From Myxococcales bacterium (GTDB lineage: Bacteria; Myxococcota; Myxococcia; Myxococcales; Myxococcaceae): a stretch of 15,326 nucleotides of DNA. The stretch spans positions 1-15,326 of the forward strand of contig PMBV01000166.1 of NCBI GenBank assembly GCA_003153055.1. The letters run 5' to 3'. Shown here piece after piece: positions 1 to 12,676 of the stretch. Each line of letters starts with the position of its first letter. The first letter of the stretch is position 1. The position numbers and the translations under genes are program-made. The notes under the pieces were generated by a model. It was not told where the DNA came from and searched no databases. It was given only the letters and a program-made list of their open reading frames with translations.

Positions 1-946
1 TCGAGGTCGCAGACGTCGATGCCGAGCTCCAACGTGGACGTGCAGACGATGCATGCGTCGGCGCCGTGGTTGAAGCGGTCCTCGGCAGCTCGACGCTCTT
101 CGAGCGACACGGAGCTGTGGTGGACGAAGACATCGATGCTCCGGCCTCGCATCCTGTCGGCGACGGTCTCGGTGAGCGATCTCGACTGACAGAAGAACAG
201 GCTCTTCTTCCCCGTGGCCTTCTCCGCGGCAGCCCTGGCGATCTCCACCGTCGACCCCGGGAGCGCCACGGTGATCTTGTTGCTCCTCGGCTCCTTGGGC
301 GGCTGCACCACCACACCTGCCCGCTTCGACGAGCCAGTCATCCACGCCAGGATGGCCTTGGGATTCCCCACCGTCGCCGAGAGGCCCACGCGTTGCACAT
401 CTGCGCCGCTCAGCGCCGCCAGCCGCTCGATGACCGACAACAGGTGGGCCCCACGGTCAGACCCGGCCAGCGCGTGGATCTCGTCGATGACGACGGAGCG
501 CAGCTCCTTGAACAGCTGGGCAACGGGCACGCGCGGGGAGATGAGCATCACCTCCAGCGACTCCGGGGTCGTCATCAGCAGCTCGGCGGGTTCCTTCACG
601 AACTTCCGCTTCTCCCGGTCAGGGGTGTCGCCGTGCCAGACGAAGCGTCGGAGCCCGACCATCTCGGTGTAGGTCCCGAGACGCTCTTCCTGATTGTTGA
701 GCAGCGCCTTGATGGGCGCAACGTAGATGGCACCCACGCTGGTCACCGGGCGTTCCATCAGCTCGGCGATGACGGGGAACATCGACGCCTCGGTCTTCCC
801 CCCGGCGGTCGGCGCCAGCACGACTGCGTTCTTCCCCGAAAGCAGCGCCTCACCGGCCAGTTCCTGCACGGGGCGCAGGGACGTGAAGCCGAGACGGCTG
901 ACGATGGCTTCCTGCAATCGCGGTGGGAATCGGCTGAACGTGCTCA

Positions 947-947
<1 letters not shown>
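1..947 (-). CDS. brxHI: BrxHI, Lhr-like superfamily 2 helicase of BREX (partial, C-terminus off the left edge)
   Basis: This is the first 315 codons of a DEAD/DEAH-type superfamily 2 helicase. I translated it from the minus strand starting at ATG 947. Visible motifs are an N-terminal Q-like stretch with RPVQ at residues 25-28, Walker A APTAGGKT at 45-52, motif Ib TTPES at 126-130, Walker B DEIHAL at 155-160, motif III SAT at 190-192, and the motif V region STLELGIDVCDL just before the window edge. The DEIHA form and the spacing match the Lhr-like helicases called BrxHI in BREX types 2 and 6. Motif VI and the accessory C-terminal domains lie outside the window. The start codon overlaps the brxD stop by one base (TGATG), so translation is probably coupled to brxD. 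Family knowledge places the protein in phage defence as an ATP-driven DNA translocase or helicase; its exact step is unknown. Confidence in the helicase assignment is high; the BrxHI name rests on the neighbours. Confidence 0.9.
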
Positions 948-2272
<1,325 letters not shown>

Positions 2273-2278
2273 GCGTCG

Positions 2279-5085
2279 TTACCTCTTCCGGTACTGCTTG
2301 CCGTCACCGCCAGAGATGACCTCGACCTCGAATGTAAGTCGCTCGAGGAAGCCATCGAACCTCGCCGCGAAGGCGCGGGCCTTTCGCGCGTTTCCCAGCA
2401 GCTCGACCATGTCTGCCTCCGCCAGTACGCCATGTTTCTCCAGGTAGTCGAACACCTTGCCCGCGTCGGCGTCGCCAAGTCGCTCGGCCCAACCGGCCGC
2501 GGTGGGCATCTGCGCCGCCGAGGCCACCACCGGCGCTGGCCCGCCCACGAAGGACACGGGGTAGAAGGCGTCCGGTCGCGCGGTGCTCGTCGGGTCATTG
2601 AGCACCGAGAGCTCCACCTGCAAGCGTTCGCCACTGGTCCCCTCGAGTACGAAGAAGACCTCAGCCCACTCGGCCTTCCCTGCGTCGAGACGAAGTCCAC
2701 CGGCGTGCGCCGAGGCCCCACCGCCAGAGACGTCTTTCACCACCACGCGAATGTCGGAGCGCTGGGGGACGGCCACCAGCACGTCCACGAGGCCCGCGGA
2801 GAAGCTCAGCGATGTTTGCCCCAGCGGCTGGGCGCGCACCTTCAAGCGCTGGATGCCCATCACCGGCTCCAGGCGCTCGCAGACAAGGCCAATCCTCAGC
2901 GGCACCTCGGCGCTGGGCCTCTTCCGCCAGACCTTCAGCACCGGAATCACTCGCTCCTGAAGCGAGTTGCCACCGTGCGTGAAGGCGCCAGGCCCAGTGG
3001 CCACCTTGAACTCGTCGGTGTCGTCGCGGAAGAGGAGCACCCCGGTTCCCTCGTATCCAAGCGAAGACAATGACACCGTGAGATGCCCGGGGTCGGTGCG
3101 TTCGGTGTCGCTGTAGACGTACCGGCGCTGCGCCTCCCCGCGAGAACCGAACACCTGTGCCTTGCGCCCGCGGCCCAGAAGGAAGCCGTGGTCGGAGGTG
3201 AACACGAAGTGCGTGATGCCAGCAGCCTCGAGTTGATGCCTCGCGGTGACGACGTCGCGCAGCACCTTCTCGAATACATCGACGGCCATGCCGGTCTCGC
3301 CCGCGTCGTCAATCTCTGTGCCGTGTACGACGAGCAGGTGACACTGGGCGACCTGGTTCTTGAGCTTCTCTGCTGACGTCTCGCGCACCTCTGACAGCGA
3401 CATCCCGCGGATCTGCTTTCCAGCGCGCAGGCCCATCGTCTTCACCCGGTCCGCTGGGCGCGACACCGTGACTTCGCCGGTACGGAAGCCCTCAAAGCGC
3501 CCGGCCTTCAACACCGGAGCCAGGCGCCCATCTCGAGCCACGGGAGCCAATACGTTCATTCCAACTGAAGTGATGGTGGGCAGCTCGGCGAGCCGCGCAC
3601 GGAGCTCGAACTGCAGGCCCGCGGCCGTGAGCTCGTCGCGCAGCTCCAGCGCCATCTCGTAGCGCAAGGCGTCCATGACGAAGAGCGCGGTGCGTTCGCC
3701 CCCCTTGAGCAACGGAGCGACAACCTCCTCGAAGAGCCCGCGCTGCTGGAGCTCAGGTGGAGGCAGCGCGCCGTGCTTGCGGCACACGGCGTTGAATTCC
3801 GCGGCCAACCGCTTCGACCAGTCATCGTGGGCGAAGCGAACCTTTTCGAAGGCCTCGTCCAGCGCCGTCAGCTCCGGCAGGAGAGGCCCGTAGAGCGAGG
3901 AGAAGCGCTGTTCAAAGACACGGTGGGCGCGGTCGACCTCGGCTGCGTCACCGACGTAGGCGGTGGTGGCCTCGTCGAGGCTCTGAGCCGCCCGGAGTAC
4001 ATGGTCGGCCTTCTTCAGCGCAAGCCCGAGCCGAGCGGCATCAGCGATGAGCGACCAGGCCCACCGGCGCGGTTGCTCCTGCTGCACCCAGAATCCTGCG
4101 CTCTCCTCGTGAGCATTCGCCCAGGTCTGCACCTGCGCGTAGTCCCCTTGCGCCAGCGCTCGCACAGCCCCCCGGTAGATGCTGAACGCCTCGAAGCGGA
4201 AGGTGTCGATGCGCCCGAGGATGCGAGGGTCCAACTCGGTCTCCGTTGGGCCGAGCCATGCCTCGACCGACAGCGCCCAGGCACGGTACGGCTCCGGCTG
4301 CTCCCGGCGCAGGCGGGCGGTCTGGGCCTGGCACCGCTTCACCATCGGTGGCGGTAGCGCCCGCAGCGCCGCCAGTTCAGGGCGCTTCGGGGGCTCGGTC
4401 AAATCGAACGCGTATTCGACACACAGCAACCAGGCGACGATGGCTTCAGCCTCGTCTTCGTGGTGGGAGCCCCATGCGTCCATCCACGTCGTCGTGGTGC
4501 CAAAGAGCGTCTCCGCCCGGCGCCGGGTCGCCGCCCGCAACTCCGCGGAGCTGCTGCTCGCCGGTGACGTCAAGTGCGCCAGGAACTCCGCGGGCTCGAG
4601 GACATCGACCCACTCCACCGCCGCCACGGTACCCGCGCCCCCTGCCTGGGCCAACCAGGCATCGGCGGAGTCGAGGGTTAGGCCTGGTTGCGCGACGAAG
4701 CGCTCGATCTCAGGGAGCGGCAGCCGACCGTTGGCCGTCTCGCGCACGTGGGTCTCGAGGCGGATCTGCAGTGGCGCCGCGGCCTCGTACACCTCGAGCA
4801 ACGGCGTCTTGCGCACCGAGTCGGTGTTGTAGCCAGGGAGGTGAACGAGCAGCGGAGGCTTGTCGATGGTGCTCGCCAGACCGCGGAGCTCGAGCATCAT
4901 CTCCAGGAAGCTGCCGCGGAAGCCGACGACGGAGGCGGGAAACTGCTTCGCCTTGGCACGCTCGGCGAGGCTGCAGGCGAACTTGGTGAAGGTGCCTTCC
5001 GAGTCGAGCCACACCACGAGGCGCTTCGACTGAATCTCAGAGAGGACTCGCTGCTCCAGGGCGGAGGTGACTGGGGTGGTGGCGC

Positions 5086-5089
<4 letters not shown>
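2279..5089 (-). CDS. pglZ: BREX phosphatase-like protein PglZ
   Basis: This is a 936-residue protein of the PglZ (alkaline phosphatase superfamily) type. The N-terminal half (1-450) is a PglZ-type lead-in without clear motifs. The phosphatase-like core starts near 466. It contains VMDALRYEMALEL (Asp473, metal ligand position), LPTITSVGMN (503-512, the expected nucleophile Thr/Ser region), VVHGTEIDDAGE (587-598), FTSDHGF (630-636, Asp-His metal pair) and HGGNSLQER (705-713). These are the expected metal-site positions, so the protein looks intact. The last 200 residues are probably beta-rich. Start is GTG 5089, which forms a 4-nt GTGA overlap with the pglX stop; GAGGA at 5100-5096 serves as Shine-Dalgarno with 6-nt spacing. 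In BREX families PglZ is essential for both modification and exclusion. Recent work on related proteins suggests nuclease or metal-dependent activity, so 'phosphatase' is a fold label and not a proven activity. Confidence 0.95.
2282..2289 (-). promoter_or_regulatory. Shine-Dalgarno sequence of brxD inside the pglZ 3' end
   Basis: The minus strand reads GGAAGAGG, then the pglZ stop TAA, then ATG at 2272. The spacing to the ATG is 9 nt. The site supports the chosen brxD start and coupling of brxD translation to that of pglZ. Confidence 0.7.
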
Positions 5090-9037
<3,948 letters not shown>

Positions 9038-9045
<8 letters not shown>

Positions 9046-9568
9046 TGCACCCCGCACCCTTCATGACCGCCTTCGTGATGATGGCGCGTTGGGAAAGCTT
9101 GAGGCCGACGTACTTGGCCGCGAACTTGATGATGCGCTTGAGGACATCCTTGCTGATGTACTTCCGGACGAGCACCTTCGTCGTCCGCTGCCCCGCTCGC
9201 ACGGTGAATTGACTCAAGGCGTGGGAGACGGCGCCGGGAAAGAGGATGGCGATGACGTCGGCCGCGAAGGCGTCCTGGTCCTTCAGCACGTCGGGCTCCA
9301 GCAGCGCCGCCACGACGCCAGCCAGCTTCGCCTCGCGACTGAGGACCAGCGTCATCTCGGCGGCGGCGAGCGGCACCATCGCCAGCGGATTGCCTACGAC
9401 TCCGGCTCCCGCGCCGGCTGCCGCCAACAGCGTCTTCGCCTGCTTCACGGCCTTGTTGGCCAGCTCGTCGGGCGCGAGCTTCGGGTAGCTCTCTCGAAGC
9501 TGCCTCGCTTTGTCCGCGCACTCTGTGCTGCTCGGCACCAGCGCCGTCAGGATGCTCTCGAAGTCCAC
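9038..9568 (-). CDS. EcsC-like protein of unknown function, possibly C-terminally truncated
   Basis: This is a 176-residue protein starting at GTG 9568, with a GGGGG stretch about 5 nt upstream. A Gly/Ala-rich hydrophobic segment (about 48-72, AAAGAGAGVVGNPLAMVPLA) is followed by amphipathic helices and a basic C-terminal part (about 128-170). This layout resembles EcsC-family proteins, whose biochemical function is unknown. Members normally carry a further Gly-rich hairpin and a terminal helix after the LSQRAIITKAV-like segment. Here that point is followed by only MKGAGCNG and a stop, so I suspect 30-50 residues have been lost where the gene meets pglX. The gene overlaps the pglX start by 8 nt, so pglX translation may be coupled to it. 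EcsC is not a core BREX component. The family call is from memory of its general pattern and is tentative. Confidence 0.6.
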
Positions 9569-9813
9569 GTGCCCCCGCTTTGAAGGTGAGCGAGGAGCAT
9601 AGATCGACCCACTGACATCGCGAGCACGTTTGGCCGTCGGAGCTGCCGCCGAGCCTTCACCGCCTCCCCCGAGATGAAGCCCAAGAAGCTGCAGCCAATT
9701 GCCTACTCGGCGGCAGCGTCAACGCAACCCCAACCGCCCACGACAGCAACACCACGCTTGTCCTGCGACTAGACATGCGCGATGATGCCGGCCTTTCGAG
9801 GAGGGGGCTTCGG
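9569..9813. other. Intergenic region between divergent genes
   Basis: This 245-nt stretch lies between the minus-strand EcsC-like gene and the plus-strand lipoprotein gene. It is the only visible place for a new promoter for the EcsC-pglX-pglZ-brxD-brxHI block. On the minus strand TTGACG (9722-9717) resembles a -35 box, but no good -10 box follows at the right spacing, so no promoter is claimed. The plus-strand frame of the lipoprotein stays open back to a TGA at about 9613-9615, with a protein-like run (LLGGSVNATPTAHDSN at about 9700-9747). This may be the remains of an older gene. No inverted repeat strong enough to call a terminator was seen. Confidence 0.4.
9798..9807 (+). promoter_or_regulatory. 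Shine-Dalgarno sequence deciding the lipoprotein start
   Basis: GAGGAGGGGG lies just before ATG 9814. The first in-frame ATG (9775) has no such site, and only the 9814 start puts a proper signal peptide at the N-terminus. Confidence 0.65.
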
Positions 9814-10389
9814 ATGCGTAGAGGCACGTGGGCTGTCGTCGTGGTGGGGTTGTCGGTTTTCGCCAGCGGGTGCGCTTCCTGCGGAGGCACCCTAGGAACC
9901 GACGGCGGAGGGGCGCTGAGTTGGCCTCCCGGGGCCCGCCTGGAAGTCGTCGCAACCACCTCCACGACAGCTCTCCTCCAGTGGCCGACAGCACAAGGCC
10001 CAGTGTCGGGCTACCACCTCACTCTCGTCGGCCGGGGCACAACCGAGGCGACTGGCACCTCCTTCCTCGTCGATGGATTGGTAACCGGACAGCACCTCTC
10101 GGCCTCGGTGGTTGCCTACTCGAGCGCCGAGACGACAGGGCCCCTCCATGCCGAGGTGGCCGGAGCCACGCCACTGCAAGTCCCTGATGGAGACATCTCC
10201 CTCGACTTCTGCCAAGCCAACACCTTCCTCAAGCAAGGCACGGCTGACATCCCCTGCAACACCCTCTCGGTACTACTCGGCCACGTCCTCACACAGGAGG
10301 GCTCCGGAGTCCCCGGTCTCACCGTCTCCGTCCTCAACCACCCCGAATTCGGCAGTCTTCGGACTACTTGCCATGACCAAGCAACATGA
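9814..10389 (+). CDS. N-terminal stub of an Rhs/YD-repeat-type lipoprotein (truncated)
   Basis: The 191-residue product starts at ATG 9814. It begins with a lipoprotein signal peptide: basic MRRGTW, a hydrophobic run, and lipobox FASGC with Cys20. A fibronectin type III-like stretch follows (about 32-100; LEVVATTSTTALLQW, then GYHLTLVGRG). Next comes a segment (about 130-185) with two cysteines, then GHVLTQEGSGVPGLTVSVLN and HPEFGS. From memory this is the start of the carboxypeptidase-regulatory-like domain (GxVxxxxGxPxxGVxVxVLxHPE) at the N-terminus of large myxobacterial Rhs/YD-repeat surface proteins, usually well over 1000 residues long. Here the domain breaks off after FGSLRT and the frame stops. 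Core, repeats and any toxin tip are missing, so a large internal deletion has probably joined the N-terminus straight to the next gene, which it overlaps by 17 nt. The stub alone is probably not functional. The Rhs link is an inference. Confidence 0.65.
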   Translation: MRRGTWAVVVVGLSVFASGCASCGGTLGTDGGGALSWPPGARLEVVATTSTTALLQWPTAQGPVSGYHLTLVGRGTTEATGTSFLVDGLVTGQHLSASVVAYSSAETTGPLHAEVAGATPLQVPDGDISLDFCQANTFLKQGTADIPCNTLSVLLGHVLTQEGSGVPGLTVSVLNHPEFGSLRTTCHDQAT

Positions 10390-10783
10390 CTACCAAGTGA
10401 GCCTGCGTGTTGTTCATCCAGCGATGAGCCCTTCGGTCGTGACGCAACGGCTCAAGCTCGCGCCAAGTGCGTCTTGGAAGAAGGGGGAACCCAGAAGGAC
10501 ACCGAAGGGCAGAGACATCGGCGGTGTTCGTGAGTCGTCGTACTGGTGCGCACGGCTACGCGTTCGGCCTGCCGGGGATATCGCAACCGTCGTGGCGAGT
10601 GCACTAGAGCGGTTCGAAAAACATAGGGCCTTTTTTCGCAAGGCTGTAGCTTCTGGTGGACGAGTAAGCCTGTATGTTACGGGGCGAGGAGGTGGTCTGG
10701 CTGAAGTATTCGAGTTGTCGTTGTTGAGCCGACTGGTGCGGATGAGCTGTGTGCTTGAGCTCGAAGTGTTCGAACGACTGTGA
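10373..10783 (+). CDS. DUF4279-like small protein, possible orphan immunity protein
   Basis: This is a 136-residue protein from ATG 10373 (MTKQHDYQVSLRVVHP). The pattern HPxMxPxxVTxRLxLxPxxSWxxGxPRxTPKG at residues 15-46, followed by an ESSYW stretch (54-58), matches my memory of DUF4279. That is a family of small cytosolic proteins often found among immunity genes next to polymorphic toxins. Its position directly after an Rhs-type N-terminal stub is where an Rhs immunity gene would sit once the core and toxin were deleted, so I infer an orphan immunity gene; no toxin remains. The Shine-Dalgarno is weak, and translation may be coupled to the stub by the 17-nt overlap. The A+T content is higher than in the BREX genes: one 60-nt line inside it (10621-10680) is 48% G+C, which suggests acquisition by transfer. 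The immunity role is a guess; the DUF4279 call is moderate. Confidence 0.65.
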   Translation: MTKQHDYQVSLRVVHPAMSPSVVTQRLKLAPSASWKKGEPRRTPKGRDIGGVRESSYWCARLRVRPAGDIATVVASALERFEKHRAFFRKAVASGGRVSLYVTGRGGGLAEVFELSLLSRLVRMSCVLELEVFERL

Positions 10784-10836
10784 TTTGGCTTAACAGGACG
10801 GGAGGACCCAATGCGCCTAGCTGCAAATTGCACCTC

Positions 10837-10846
10837 GGGGGGGGGG
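10837..10846 (+). repeat. Ten-G homopolymer tract before a start codon
   Basis: Ten consecutive G bases end 9 nt before ATG 10856, in the Shine-Dalgarno position. The tract could act as the ribosome binding site. Slippage in it would change the spacing to the start, or the frame if an upstream start were used. Confidence 0.75.
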
Positions 10847-10855
10847 CAACAAATA

Positions 10856-11305
10856 ATGAAGAAGCAACTGCTTTTGGCTGCAAGTTCCGGCGCCCTTGTC
10901 CTGGTCGCTTCTTTGGTGCTCTTTGCTCCCGGAGTCGTTTGTCGGCTCTCGCCCCTTGGCGACGAGGGCGAGGGCGAGTGTCTTGCTTGGATTGTTGCCC
11001 GTTCGACGACCGCCCGCTGCAGAGTCTCAGTCGCGCTTCTGCGCGAGATCGCTGCCGCCAACAACGACGTTGTGATCTCAAGCACACTGAGCGGCTTCGT
11101 CGAGGCATCCGCTTGTGACGACCTCGCACTTATTTTCACGAGAATGCCATCGACTGTTGCGCCGCATGCCTTTCAGCTTGTTGTCGCCGCGATCAAGACT
11201 TGCCGAGATCGGACACCGTTTTCACTCGGCGTCGCGAGGGCGATGGCCCCGGCGATTGATGTGGCTGACGTCTCGGAAGCAGCAACCCGATCCAAGTGCA
11301 AGTGA
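10856..11305 (+). CDS. Small secreted cysteine-containing protein of unknown function
   Basis: This is a 149-residue protein from ATG 10856. It begins MKKQLLLAASSGALVLVASL, a clear signal peptide or single membrane anchor (basic start, hydrophobic core to about residue 25). The rest is hydrophilic with five or six cysteines (such as VVC near 28, EGEC near 41, TARC near 54, SACDD near 86, KTC near 113, and SKC at the end). That suggests disulphide bonds outside the cytoplasm. I do not recognise the family. An in-frame ATG at 10811 would add 15 residues through the G tract but would spoil the signal peptide, so the later start is preferred. The gene lies 72 nt after the DUF4279-like gene on the same strand and probably belongs to the same acquired block. 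Its G+C is lower than the BREX genes (53% in 11101-11160). It may be an accessory of the toxin cassette, but nothing in the sequence shows this. Confidence 0.6.
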   Translation: MKKQLLLAASSGALVLVASLVLFAPGVVCRLSPLGDEGEGECLAWIVARSTTARCRVSVALLREIAAANNDVVISSTLSGFVEASACDDLALIFTRMPSTVAPHAFQLVVAAIKTCRDRTPFSLGVARAMAPAIDVADVSEAATRSKCK

Positions 11306-11333
11306 GGACGCAGTGAGCCCCCTACTGGTATGA

Positions 11334-11780
11334 GTGCAGATGGAGTGCGCCCAGAACTTCTTCGTCTGGCGGCCTCCAGACTGGAAGGAACCAAGCGCTG
11401 ATGGCCCGCGCCGATGTCACTCGCTCTGTTGGGAATACATGGGCATGGCGCTTGCACTAATGGCATGTATTTGTATGTACTTCGGAGTCGGTCTGTACCT
11501 GGCCTTCAAGGCAGCCGAAGGCGACCTGTGGCGTTGGCTTCGCGCGGTGTGGAGCATCGGCTTCTCTGAGAGGGGGCGTACTGGGCGGCTCTTCACTGCT
11601 TGGGTCATTCTGGGCACCAGGTCGAACCACGCTTCCTGCTTTGCGTCGAACCAGGGCTCGGCAGAAGCGAGCACCAGGGGGGAGTGCGTCGCAGCGATGA
11701 GCTGCACCGTGGCCCCCTTGTGCAGCACGTCAGTCAGGCCCAAGACCTTGCTCAAGATGGAGCGCTGCCATCGTGGGTGA
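11334..11780 (+). pseudogene. Membrane-protein gene, 3' end replaced at the 11.6 kb junction
   Basis: The frame opens at GTG 11334 (an ATG lies at 11340), 28 nt after the previous stop. The first 94 or so residues look like a real protein: a Trp/Pro-rich start (FFVWRPPDW), a membrane segment (MGMALALMACICMYFGVGLY, about 37-56), then an aromatic, basic stretch (LWRWLRAVWSIGF at about 66-78, and GRTGRLFTAWVILG). After about base 11614 the frame only reads the antisense of the AAA ATPase gene and loses protein character. The natural 3' end is therefore probably gone, unless the protein normally ends close to VILG. The family was not recognised. It lies in the same direction as the Rhs stub and the DUF4279-like gene, so it is probably part of the same acquired block. 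Product and function are unknown. Confidence 0.45.
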
Positions 11781-12628
11781 AGGTGGGCCTCGAGCTCGTC
11801 GAAGAGCATCACCACCTGCTGCGTCCGGGGCTCACCCAGGGCCTGCGCGGCGCGCAGATGCTCCTCCCAAGACCACATGAGCATGTAGGCCAGACCCGCG
11901 ATGCGGCGGATGCCGGCTGAGGCATTGAGAATGGGGACGTCGCGCGCGTAGGGCGTGTGGATTGAAGGAATGTCGCGAACGTCGTTGACCGACATCCGCT
12001 GCAGGGCCCCGACCTCAATGTCGTCACCCGCGGGGGCGAGCTCTTTGAGGGTCAGCCCCATCCTCTTCGCGTTGACGCCGTTCTCGCGAATCCAGACCGA
12101 CCAGTCCTCGAGGAGCCCCTTGCAGACACGGGTGGGCTTTCCATCAATGTCCACTGACAGGCCGTTCCATACGTCCTGGGGCGAAAGGACGTACCCCGCC
12201 AGCCGATCCTGGACGTCGATGTTGCCGCGGCGCTTCCAGTAGTTGCGCGCGGGATCCCACACCGAGAAGCCACCGTCTGCGTGCGCGTAGATGACCAGAC
12301 CGGGGTTGCCGGGCCGTCCTGCCTTGCCGAGCCAGGCCTGGTCCCGAGACGCATACGGGCTCTCGTACTCGACGCTCTTCACCTTGGTCTCGATGCGGAA
12401 AGAAATCGAGGCAGGCTTCTTCGGGTCAGTGGGCCGTGCCGGATACCCGGAGGTGAGGTTCGGGTTGAGGTCGTGAGGCCACTTGCGCGTGAGCGCCCAC
12501 CACGCAACGTCGAGGAGGAAGCTCTTGCCCAGCCCGTTGTCGCCAGTGATGAGGTTGAGCCGCGGCGCGAAGTCGACCTCCATCTCGGAGGCCGGCCCCA
12601 CGTTCTTCAGACGGAGACGTTCAAGCAT
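11417..12628 (-). CDS. AAA family ATPase (RecF/OLD-like), C-terminus lost and replaced by read-through
   Basis: This is a 403-residue frame from ATG 12628 with Shine-Dalgarno GGGGAA 5-6 nt upstream. It is an ABC-type/AAA_21-like ATPase. The N-terminal strand is LERLRLKNVGP, Walker A is GDNGLGKS (29-36), a signature-like LNASAGIRR lies at 234-242, Walker B VVMLFDELEAHLHPRWQ at 272-288, and the switch His is in AATHSPLVL (312-320). Related ATPases (OLD, PtuA/Septu-like and retron-associated) usually carry a further C-terminal region or are followed by a nuclease gene. Here the family-like sequence stops at WFDL (334-337), and the last 66 residues come from the antisense of the membrane-protein gene. 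The ATPase core is complete, but the effector part or partner has probably been lost. The gene lies 48 nt after brxC on the same strand, a place normally taken by pglX, so it is an accessory insertion in the BREX operon. Function is inferred as defence-related. Confidence 0.8.
   Translation of the reverse strand: MLERLRLKNVGPASEMEVDFAPRLNLITGDNGLGKSFLLDVAWWALTRKWPHDLNPNLTSGYPARPTDPKKPASISFRIETKVKSVEYESPYASRDQAWLGKAGRPGNPGLVIYAHADGGFSVWDPARNYWKRRGNIDVQDRLAGYVLSPQDVWNGLSVDIDGKPTRVCKGLLEDWSVWIRENGVNAKRMGLTLKELAPAGDDIEVGALQRMSVNDVRDIPSIHTPYARDVPILNASAGIRRIAGLAYMLMWSWEEHLRAAQALGEPRTQQVVMLFDELEAHLHPRWQRSILSKVLGLTDVLHKGATVQLIAATHSPLVLASAEPWFDAKQEAWFDLVPRMTQAVKSRPVRPLSEKPMLHTARSQRHRSPSAALKARYRPTPKYIQIHAISASAMPMYSQQSE
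11608..11620. other. Probable recombination junction between two truncated convergent genes
   Basis: Left of here the plus strand reads a convincing protein ending in AWVILG. Right of here the minus strand reads a convincing AAA ATPase ending in EAWFDL. Each frame continues into the other gene's antisense strand with no family-like sequence. The simplest reading is a join of two unrelated fragments. Confidence 0.55.
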
Positions 12629-12676
12629 CGGTGTTCCCCTTTCGAGGCCACGCGGAGCTTCGCCTGCCGCCCGCCC

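Noticed and set aside
9046..9057. GTG 9057 as the pglX start
   Set aside because: It adds only four residues; AAGG directly abuts the GTG, while ATG 9045 has GGGGTG at a workable distance. Not excluded.
9717..9722. TTGACG on the minus strand as a -35 box for the EcsC-pglX operon
   Set aside because: At 17 nt spacing the following hexamer is ATTGGC, a poor -10, so no promoter was called.
10960..10979. Short GAGGGC tandem repeat
   Set aside because: Only about three imperfect copies inside a coding region, reading DEGEGE; too short to mean anything by itself.
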